This document shows, in pieces, positions 1-5,382 of a stretch of 5,382 nt of DNA. Position numbers and translations under genes: made by a program. Source of the DNA: Anaerolineae bacterium (GTDB lineage Bacteria; Chloroflexota; Anaerolineae; JADYZS01); contig JADYZS010000067.1 in NCBI GenBank assembly GCA_020853075.1, forward strand, positions 1-5,382. Direction: 5' to 3'. How positions within the stretch are numbered: the stretch's first letter is position 1; each line of letters opens with the position of its first letter. The notes beneath the pieces are model-generated. The model had not been told where the DNA came from. It was given only the letters and a program-made list of their open reading frames with translations, and did no database searches.

Positions 1-2
1 GA

Positions 3-1706
3 GTGCGAGAGACCCTGAAGAAACGATCACGGAAAGCCGGCAGCAGGCGGTCCCAGCAGCAGAGGACCGCCGCGGCCACCCAAGTTTCCCCTCGCGGCAA
101 GGTGGCCGCGCCAGCGGCGGCGCGGCGGCCCACGGTCCAGGTAACCGACAAAGATCTTCCCTTGCGCGTAGGGATGGCGGTTCTTGCCGGGCTCTTTCTC
201 CTGACCCGCCTCCCCCGGCTGACACTGCACGGCCTATACTATGACGAAGCCACCTACCTGTATTGGGGACAGGTCATCGGCGCAGATAGGAGCCAGCGTT
301 TCATCGGGGCAGCCTGGGGCGGGAAGCAGCCCCTACATTCCTGGCTGGTGGCGCTCACCGAAGGGCTGATAGCCGATCCTGTCTTCGCGGGCCGCTTCGT
401 CTCGGTGATCACAGGCGCATTGACTGCCATTGCCATCTGGCTCCTGGCGCAGCGTCTTTTCTCGTACCGGGTCGCTATCCTTGCCGTCCTCTTATACATC
501 ATCTGCCCCTTCACACTCCTGTTTGACCGGCAGGCGCTGATAGATAGTCTGCTGGCTGCCTCGGTCATCTGGATCATATATCTCAGCATCGTCCTGTTGG
601 ATCGCCAGGACACGGGGGCGGTGGCGGGGATGGCCGCGGCCTTCGGCGCGGCCCTCCTCACCAAATCGGTGGGGCAGTGGTTCCCGATTCTGATTCCGGC
701 GGCCCTGCTGGTCGTCACGCGCGCGGACCTTCCTCGCGAAAGATTAGGGCGCTGGCTCCTGGCCGTTGTCCTGGCCCTGACCGGGGGCTTTGCCATCTAC
801 TATATTGCGTTTGGCTCCAGCGAAGCGGCGAGGCTAATCCCCCAGTTTGAGCAACAATGGGGCAAATATGCCATGTCGTTGGCGGAGATACTTGCCTTCC
901 CTTGGCAGCAGTGGCAGGCCAACGCGACGGCGGTGGCCGGTTATCTCGTGCAGCTGCTGACCGTGCCGCTGTTGCTGGCTGCTATCGCCGCCCTGCTGGC
1001 CCTGCCCTGGCTGGGCCGCAGGGCCTGGCCCTTAGCCATCTGGGCCGTGTTGCCCATCGTGGGGCAGATCGCCATCGCCAGCCGTTTCTACGACCGCTAC
1101 ATCCTGTTCAGCATCCCGCCGCTCCTCATTCTCATCGCGCGCTTCCTGGAATGGGCCTATCAGCAACTTGCCACCTGGCCGTCCCTGGCCGGAGAAACTA
1201 CCCTGCGCCGGCCCGCGAAGGAGTTATTAAGCACGGCCATCCTCGCCGTCCTCTTGCTACCGGCGACCATCTTATCCCTGAACCTGCTGACCAACGTGGA
1301 AAAAGTGAACCAGATGACCGGCGGTTTCTACGGCCTCTGGGGCCTGCGGGATTACCTGACAGAGCGGGCCAAAGCGAGTCCCATCTATCTCATTGCGAAC
1401 TACTCGCCCGCGCCGGTAGAAGACGGCTCGGCGGTCCTCTTGCGCGATGTGCCGGGTATCCGGCTGTTGCGCCTCGCGCCGCCCCGCGGCAAGTTAACGA
1501 TCTTTGACCCGGTTACCATGCAGATCTACCCCAAAGAACGGCTGGCGGGACAAGAAGTGTACTATGCCAACAGCGAAGGAGCGGAGACGAACTCCTGGCT
1601 GGCCGGACGCCTGGAACTGGCGCAGAGTTTCCCCAATCGGCGGGGGAAAGGGGACACGAGCTACGTTGGCTTGTACCGCATCCGTTTTGACGACTCCTTT
1701 CAGTGA
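3..1706 (+). CDS. Membrane GT-C glycosyltransferase, PMT_2/ArnT-like (5' end at window edge)
   Basis: Predicted integral membrane glycosyltransferase that would move a sugar from a polyprenyl-phosphate carrier to an acceptor on the outer face of the cytoplasmic membrane. Seen: a basic, Ala/Gln-rich cytoplasmic tail (residues 1-52), then about ten or eleven hydrophobic helices between residues 54 and 430, then a soluble tail of about 135 residues. Family-type motifs are present: the acidic pair D81-E82 in YYDEATYLYWG (the first outer loop of PMT/ArnT proteins carries such a DE), KQPLHSWL at 108-115 (compare the usual KPPL), DRQALIDSLL at 175-184, LLTKS near 218-222, and RFYDRYILFSIPP at 361-373. 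The TGA stop lies 9 bp before the next gene, so the two are probably co-transcribed. The GTG at base 3 is only the first available start; the true start may be outside the window. Acceptor and sugar are unknown. The PMT_2/GT-C class is well supported, the specific role is not. Confidence 0.88.
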   Translation: MRETLKKRSRKAGSRRSQQQRTAAATQVSPRGKVAAPAAARRPTVQVTDKDLPLRVGMAVLAGLFLLTRLPRLTLHGLYYDEATYLYWGQVIGADRSQRFIGAAWGGKQPLHSWLVALTEGLIADPVFAGRFVSVITGALTAIAIWLLAQRLFSYRVAILAVLLYIICPFTLLFDRQALIDSLLAASVIWIIYLSIVLLDRQDTGAVAGMAAAFGAALLTKSVGQWFPILIPAALLVVTRADLPRERLGRWLLAVVLALTGGFAIYYIAFGSSEAARLIPQFEQQWGKYAMSLAEILAFPWQQWQANATAVAGYLVQLLTVPLLLAAIAALLALPWLGRRAWPLAIWAVLPIVGQIAIASRFYDRYILFSIPPLLILIARFLEWAYQQLATWPSLAGETTLRRPAKELLSTAILAVLLLPATILSLNLLTNVEKVNQMTGGFYGLWGLRDYLTERAKASPIYLIANYSPAPVEDGSAVLLRDVPGIRLLRLAPPRGKLTIFDPVTMQIYPKERLAGQEVYYANSEGAETNSWLAGRLELAQSFPNRRGKGDTSYVGLYRIRFDDSFQ

Positions 1707-1715
1707 CACTGAGCC

Positions 1716-2831
1716 ATGACCCTTCCTACCCTCGCGATGGTCAGCACCGACATCCGCCGCGATCTGGTGGCTCCCCTGCGCCATGTCACGCGCCTGCGGC
1801 TGCTCCATTTCTATCGCCACGCCCCTTACGGCGACCTGGCCCCTGAAGAGATAGACGAGACCCTGATTGCCTATAACACTCCTCTGGATCTCCTCCGTCG
1901 CCTGTCGCGGGCGCAGCCTACCATCGTGCAAGGGGTAGAGCCTTTTGCCGTCCGCCTTTTGCCCTACCTTTACGCGGTCTTTGCCATCGCCCTCTGGCAG
2001 CGCATCCCGTTGATCCTCGTCGCCCTGGAGAATCGCCCCCTGGCCGAGAAACATGGGCCAGTTCTCTCGCCGCTCTTGCGGGCGATATTGCGGCCTGTCT
2101 TCAGCCGCGCCCGCTTGATCATCTACCTCAACGAGGGAGCGCGGCGCAACGTCCTTTCCATTGGGCCTTACGAGGCCAAACTCCAACGGTTAGCCTACGG
2201 GGCCTGGGGCGTGGATTTAGCCGAGTTCACCCCGCAGCGCGACGGCCGCGAGGCCGCTTTCGGCCCCGGCCCTGTTCTTCTCTTTGTGGGCCGGTTGCAC
2301 CAGGAGAAGGGCGTCTTTGACCTGTTGGCTGCCTACGAGCGCGTGCACGCGGCGCATCCATCTGCCATCCTCATACTGGCAGGCGACGGCCCCGCGCGCC
2401 CGGAGATTGAACGCATCGTCGCGCAGCGCGGGTGGGCCGGGGCTGTGCGCCTTTTGGGCATGGTCAAGAACCGCGACCTCCCGCCCATCTTCCGCGCAGC
2501 GGACGTCTTCGTGGCGCCGTCGGTTACCACGCGCAAGTGGGAAGAACAGGTGGGGATGACGAACATCCAGGCGATGGCCTGCGGCGTGCCGGTCGTCTCC
2601 ACCCGCAGCGGCGCCATACCGGAGTACGTGCCCGATGGCGTGGCAGGCGTCCTGGTGCCGGAGCGGGACCCTGCCGCGCTGGCCGGGGCCATCAACCGGC
2701 TCCTGGCTGATGATGACCTGCGGCGGCAGATGGGAGAGGGCGGGCGCGCCTACGCCTGCGCGCACTACGACGCCGCGGCGAACATCGCTATCGCAGAGCA
2801 GGTGCTGCTGGAGGTAGCAGGTTCTCACTGA
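1716..2831 (+). CDS. GT4-family glycosyltransferase (GT-B fold)
   Basis: Predicted cytosolic or membrane-associated retaining glycosyltransferase using a nucleotide-sugar donor; 371 residues is normal for GT4. The C-terminal donor domain is clear: LLFVGRLHQEKGVFDLL at 188-204 with R193 and K198 in the donor-phosphate positions, LAGDGP at 221-226, the AADVFVAPS strand-turn at 261-269, and QAMACGVPVVSTRSGAIPEYV at 285-305. The N-terminal acceptor domain is more divergent: it begins MVSTDIRRDLVAPL, without an obvious Gly-Gly loop, and has a hydrophobic stretch at about 80-103 that may contact the membrane. The usual EX7E motif reads E277-X7-Q285 (CAG at 2568-2570), so its second Glu is replaced. 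The ATG at 1716 follows the previous stop by 9 bp with no good Shine-Dalgarno, which suggests translational coupling; an in-frame ATG at 1737 is the alternative start. Pairing with the GT-C gene suggests a shared surface-glycan pathway (inference). Confidence 0.92.
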   Translation: MTLPTLAMVSTDIRRDLVAPLRHVTRLRLLHFYRHAPYGDLAPEEIDETLIAYNTPLDLLRRLSRAQPTIVQGVEPFAVRLLPYLYAVFAIALWQRIPLILVALENRPLAEKHGPVLSPLLRAILRPVFSRARLIIYLNEGARRNVLSIGPYEAKLQRLAYGAWGVDLAEFTPQRDGREAAFGPGPVLLFVGRLHQEKGVFDLLAAYERVHAAHPSAILILAGDGPARPEIERIVAQRGWAGAVRLLGMVKNRDLPPIFRAADVFVAPSVTTRKWEEQVGMTNIQAMACGVPVVSTRSGAIPEYVPDGVAGVLVPERDPAALAGAINRLLADDDLRRQMGEGGRAYACAHYDAAANIAIAEQVLLEVAGSH

Positions 2832-2842
2832 CGGCCAGCATC

Positions 2843-2870
2843 TGAGATGGGATAATTGAGATGATGATAA
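2843..2870. repeat. Imperfect tandem 14-mer
   Basis: Two adjacent copies read TGAGATGGGATAAT (2843-2856) and TGAGATGATGATAA (2857-2870). They share TGAGATG and then GATAA once a one-base gap is allowed. The pair lies just after the GT4 stop in a locally AT-richer patch. No function is apparent, and a chance or slippage origin is likely. Confidence 0.4.
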
Positions 2871-2886
2871 ACAAGGGTAGATCTAG

Positions 2887-2932
2887 CCGTCGCGCACTGA
2901 TTGACGTCAGCCACAGGGAGGCATCGCGACGG
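2887..2932. repeat. 8-bp inverted repeat flanking a TGACGTCA palindrome
   Basis: CCGTCGCG (2887-2894) is perfectly inverted as CGCGACGG (2925-2932) across a 30-nt spacer. The spacer contains the perfect 8-bp palindrome TGACGTCA (2902-2909), also readable as CTGA-N6-TCAG (2897-2910). The spacer is long for a terminator and no T-tract follows. It could be a weak structured element or a protein site, but it is not next to a promoter, so its role is unknown. Confidence 0.35.
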
Positions 2933-2963
2933 AGAAAGCGGACATTCAACGTTTCTTGTCCTG

Positions 2964-3040
2964 AAAACATCTTACCGCCGAGAACGCGGAGAGCGCAGAG
3001 ATACTGTTATGTCTCTGCGCTCTCCGCGAACTCTGCGGTA
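2964..3040 (-). terminator. Possible terminator of the transglutaminase gene
   Basis: The long hairpin begins 22 nt after the minus-strand TAG stop. Reading on in the minus direction, the stem is followed by AGATGTTTTCAGG, so a short TTTT run sits at 2967-2964, five bases past the stem. The plus-strand side has no T-run and the GT4 stop is 141 bp away, so the element fits the minus-strand gene better. The stem is longer and the U-tract weaker and later than in a classical intrinsic terminator, so termination is an inference. Confidence 0.4.
2973..3040. repeat. Long hairpin built of 9-nt CGCNGAGAN units
   Basis: The inner arms, 2985-3001 and 3012-3028, form a perfect 17-bp stem around a 10-nt loop (3002-3011). 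After an AA/AA internal bulge the pairing resumes at 2973-2982 with 3031-3040, with one mismatch, giving 29-nt arms. The left arm is also a degenerate tandem of 9-mers: CGCCGAGAA, CGCGGAGAG, CGCAGAGAT (2976-3002). The reverse complement of the right arm shows CGCAGAGTT, CGCGGAGAG, CGCAGAGAC. From memory, repeats of this CGCAGAG style are scattered between genes in many environmental bacterial genomes, where they give rise to spurious protein calls. This copy is most simply a dispersed palindromic repeat. Confidence 0.85.
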
Positions 3041-3062
3041 TATCCTACAGCGGGATAGAGAA

Positions 3063-5381
3063 CTACTGCCGGGGGCGCCGCCAGAGGTTGGTCAGACGCG
3101 CGGGGAGGCGAAGCCTTGCCCGCACCAGGCGGCGGAGGAGTGCCGGTCGCAATCTTTCCCAGGCATTCGCCGCGACCACGGCATCTGCCTGGCTGGGGGG
3201 CTGCGAGCTCCAACGCTGTTGCACGTAGAGCCCGGTGATGCGGTTCACGGGCGCCGCGGCTTCCGGTGCTGCCTTCACCAGCACCGTCGCGTTCTCGTGG
3301 GGCGTGTAGTGGGGCCGCCAATTCATGCCCAGCCAATTGCTCCAACGCGCTAGTTGCTCATAGAGTTGCTCAATGAGGGTAGGATCGGCGAGGACGCGGC
3401 GGCGCTGCCAGCGGCTGATACCGAGTGCTGCAATACCCAACAAGGCTATCGCAGCCCCCGACCAGACGGCGGTTTGCCAGCCCCGCCGCAAACTCTCCAG
3501 GGTCGTCGCGCCCGGTGCGCCTAAGAGATTATCTCGCAAGTCCTCCAGGAAGTCTTGTTCAAAATCAAACGCGGGATTCGTAGGGTCAGCGGGGGAAGGT
3601 TCGCTCTCTGATGAGTCCTTTGCCTCAGGCCGCACGATGTTCGGCTGCGCCGCCGTCGGCTCAAACTCCACCCAGCCATATTGGGGGAAGTACACCTCCG
3701 GCCAGCTATGGGCATCGGCCTCCTTGACCCGGTAAGCGCCCAGTTCGGCGTGGTACTCACCCTGGGCGTAGCCCGTAGCGATGCGCGCCGGGATGCCCAG
3801 CGAACGGGCCATCACCACCAGGGATGACGCGTAGTAGTCGCAGTATCCTTGTTTGATGTCAAACAGGAAGTACTCCACCCCATCCCGGCCGGCGGGCGGT
3901 GCAGGGATCTTTTCGTTGTATTGGAATCCTCGCAGGTAGGTCTCCAGCGCCGCAACTTTGTCGTAGGCGTTGATCTGCCCCTTGGTCACTTCGGCTGCCA
4001 GGTCACGGACACGCTGGGCGAGGTCGGTCGGCAGTTGCAGGTAGCGCTCCTGGATCCCCTGGGGGTAGTTGTTCCCGGCATTGCGCAGGCTCTGGGGGTC
4101 TGCTTCAGTCAGCGACGAAACCACCGTGTAGGATTGGCCCTCGCGCAGGCGCGACTTGCTGATCAGGCGGGATACTTCAATCAGGGTCTGTTCGTCGCCA
4201 GTGGCCGGCGACTCTTCGCTCTGCGCGTTGAGGCGCGCATATTCCACCCGAATGGGGATCTCGGCCAGCACCGGCTGCGCCGCAGCGAAGAGAAGACCAC
4301 CTGAGGGGATATAGACGGTGACGGTCTGGGTCACTAGCTTCCGCAGGCTGTAGTCAAGGACAGGGAACGCCTTGCCGGGGTCCACTGCCCCTACTTCACG
4401 GTCCGTACTGATCCAGCCGCGGCTGGTGTAGTTGTCAAAGGTTGCGCCCCGCCAGTAGCGGCCCGCCGGCGATTCCACGTCCATCACGATGGCCTGTCCC
4501 AGATTGCGCGGCCCGCCGAAGTTCAGCGTCGGGCCGATGACGGCGACGCCCCCGCGCGCCTGGTAGTTCAACGAACTGAAGAGGCGCGTCCATTCCATCT
4601 GCACGTTGTGCACGGGGCCGCGAAAGGTCTCCAAGGCCGAGCCAAGCCCACCGCTAGAGGAGGTCGCGTTGGGCAAGGCGTAGGCCAGCGCGACGACGAG
4701 AACGGAGAAGACGACGCCGTCGCGCAGGAAATCAAAGCCAATGTCGGAATCGTATTTGATCTGCGCCGACTGCCATTGCCGCTCCTGGCGGCTCAGGTTC
4801 GTACGCACGATAAGGAGAAGGCCGCTCAGCAGAAAGAGGACAAAGTAGCCTGTCAGGTCCTGCGACGCGTAGTAGATATTGACGAGGATCACCAGGGCCG
4901 GTGGGATCACCGCCCGCCAGACCTTCCCCTGGCGATAGACGGCCCAGGCTGCGACGAAGCCCACCCACCACATGAGGATGGCGAGTTGCAGGATGAAGAT
5001 GAGGTTATCCCCGGACGCCCGCCCGGTGATGGCGCGCTCGGTCCAGGTGGCGATGCGCAGGATGAGTTGGTAGAAGCGTTCGCGTACCGTCAGTTCTCCG
5101 GTGAGGAGCGTGCCGGTCAGCAACCCGACCCAGGCGGTGCCGGTGACGAGGCTGTGTACCCAGGGGAAGAGGCCGCTCCAAGAAGTGTGGGCCATCGCCA
5201 CGCCCAGAAAAAGGCCCCCCAGGGCAATCCAGGGTAAGATGTCCAGGCCCTCGGCCCATTTGGCTGCGCCCAGGGCCCAGGTCACGTCCAACACCATCAC
5301 GGCCAAAAGGATAAAGGTGAGCAACCGCCCACCCGAAACCGTGCTCATCCAGGTCGGGCTTGCCGCCGGTCTCCGCTCCAA
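3063..5381 (-). CDS. TgpA-like membrane transglutaminase-core protein (5' end at window edge)
   Basis: Predicted membrane protein with an extracytoplasmic transglutaminase-like (cysteine protease fold) domain, resembling TgpA/DUF3488 proteins. Numbering is from the TTG at 5381. Seen: hydrophobic helices at about 21-38, 48-64, 73-92, 126-148, 153-171, 176-193 and 221-236. An outer region follows, with RYWRGATFDNYTSRGW at 308-323. The transglutaminase core runs at about 440-580 with QGYCDYYASSLVVMARSLGIPAR (Cys513), DAHSWPEVYFP (His558) and GWVEFEPT (Glu574 where Asp is classical). An acidic Ser/Pro linker (588-620), a last helix (about 628-646) and a basic cytoplasmic tail resembling DUF4129 complete it. 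The start is uncertain: ATG at 5348 (residue 12) lacks a clear ribosome binding site, and the true start may be outside the window. TgpA family genes often sit beside MoxR ATPase and DUF58 genes, which could lie past the right edge. Its substrate is unknown; cell-wall or surface-protein processing is likely. Confidence 0.9.
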   Translation of the reverse strand: MERRPAASPTWMSTVSGGRLLTFILLAVMVLDVTWALGAAKWAEGLDILPWIALGGLFLGVAMAHTSWSGLFPWVHSLVTGTAWVGLLTGTLLTGELTVRERFYQLILRIATWTERAITGRASGDNLIFILQLAILMWWVGFVAAWAVYRQGKVWRAVIPPALVILVNIYYASQDLTGYFVLFLLSGLLLIVRTNLSRQERQWQSAQIKYDSDIGFDFLRDGVVFSVLVVALAYALPNATSSSGGLGSALETFRGPVHNVQMEWTRLFSSLNYQARGGVAVIGPTLNFGGPRNLGQAIVMDVESPAGRYWRGATFDNYTSRGWISTDREVGAVDPGKAFPVLDYSLRKLVTQTVTVYIPSGGLLFAAAQPVLAEIPIRVEYARLNAQSEESPATGDEQTLIEVSRLISKSRLREGQSYTVVSSLTEADPQSLRNAGNNYPQGIQERYLQLPTDLAQRVRDLAAEVTKGQINAYDKVAALETYLRGFQYNEKIPAPPAGRDGVEYFLFDIKQGYCDYYASSLVVMARSLGIPARIATGYAQGEYHAELGAYRVKEADAHSWPEVYFPQYGWVEFEPTAAQPNIVRPEAKDSSESEPSPADPTNPAFDFEQDFLEDLRDNLLGAPGATTLESLRRGWQTAVWSGAAIALLGIAALGISRWQRRRVLADPTLIEQLYEQLARWSNWLGMNWRPHYTPHENATVLVKAAPEAAAPVNRITGLYVQQRWSSQPPSQADAVVAANAWERLRPALLRRLVRARLRLPARLTNLWRRPRQ

Positions 5382-5382
5382 C

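Larger units (their letters stand above)
2832..3062. other. Convergent intergenic region with repeats, no credible gene
   Basis: This 231-bp gap separates the GT4 stop from the stop of the minus-strand transglutaminase gene. Short open frames cross it on both strands, but none has a ribosome binding site or recognisable protein character, and those that cross the hairpin simply translate its repeats. It is less GC-rich at its left end (about 2843-2880). Its content is an imperfect tandem 14-mer, an 8-bp inverted repeat and a large hairpin, listed separately. Because both genes point inward, no promoter is expected here and none was recognised. Confidence 0.75.

Noticed and set aside
254..796. 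180-codon antisense open frame inside the GT-C gene
   Set aside because: It is a shadow of the membrane-helix coding frame, Arg/Ser/Thr-rich with no domain.
1494..2186. 230-codon antisense open frame across the GT-C/GT4 junction
   Set aside because: Long antisense frames are expected in GC-rich coding DNA. The composition is low in hydrophobic core pattern and both sense genes carry family motifs here.
2843..2880. Promoter-like AT-richer patch (GATAAT, TTGAGA)
   Set aside because: No credible gene lies downstream on the plus strand, and the -35/-10 spacing is not right.
2788..2970. Minus-strand 60-codon open frame overlapping the GT4 3' end
   Set aside because: It has no start signal or recognisable protein character and overlaps a well-supported gene on the other strand.
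2861..3058. Plus-strand 65-codon open frame in the intergenic gap, and a longer overlapping one at 2901-3353
   Set aside because: There is no ribosome binding site, and the Arg-rich translation comes from the CGCAGAG repeat arms. The longer frame runs antisense into the transglutaminase gene. These look like typical spurious repeat-derived proteins.
3041..3062. Terminator for the GT4 transcript on the plus strand side of the hairpin
   Set aside because: The bases after the stem (TATCCTACAGCG) have no T-run, and the stem is 141 bp from the GT4 stop.
4608..5237. 209-codon plus-strand open frame opposite the transglutaminase gene
   Set aside because: It is very rich in Gly, Asp, Glu and Arg, as expected from the complement of codons for hydrophobic helices, with no motif. 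The opposite frame has clear membrane and catalytic features.

Overview
The window is GC-rich bacterial DNA holding three envelope-related genes and one convergent intergenic gap. Its character (membrane GT-C and GT4 glycosyltransferases of this style, a TgpA-like membrane transglutaminase, and a 9-nt-periodic hairpin element) suggests a Chloroflexota bacterium, perhaps Anaerolineae-like. That placement is inference from protein style and was not tested by any search.

Left part, plus strand (3-2831): a multi-pass GT-C glycosyltransferase of the PMT_2/ArnT type, open to the left edge of the window, is followed 9 bp later by a cytoplasmic-face GT4 glycosyltransferase. The two look like one transcription unit. 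They would act on opposite faces of the membrane: GT4 on nucleotide sugars inside, GT-C on polyprenyl-phosphate sugars outside. Together they suggest assembly or decoration of a surface glycan, lipid or glycoprotein. The substrate cannot be read from the sequence.

Middle (2832-3062): 231 bp between converging genes with no credible protein gene. It holds an imperfect tandem 14-mer, an 8-bp inverted repeat around a TGACGTCA palindrome, and a long hairpin (29-nt arms, 10-nt loop) built of degenerate 9-nt units CGCNGAGAN. The hairpin lies 22 nt past the stop of the minus-strand gene and may end its transcript.

Right part, minus strand (3063-5381): a TgpA-like protein with about seven N-terminal membrane helices, an extracytoplasmic transglutaminase core, an acidic linker, a further helix and a cytoplasmic tail. 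Its 5' end lies at or beyond the right edge.

I found no RNA gene, CRISPR array, insertion sequence or phage gene, and nothing that amounts to a clear new system. The points most worth a second look are the periodic hairpin and the altered EX7E motif of the GT4 enzyme.
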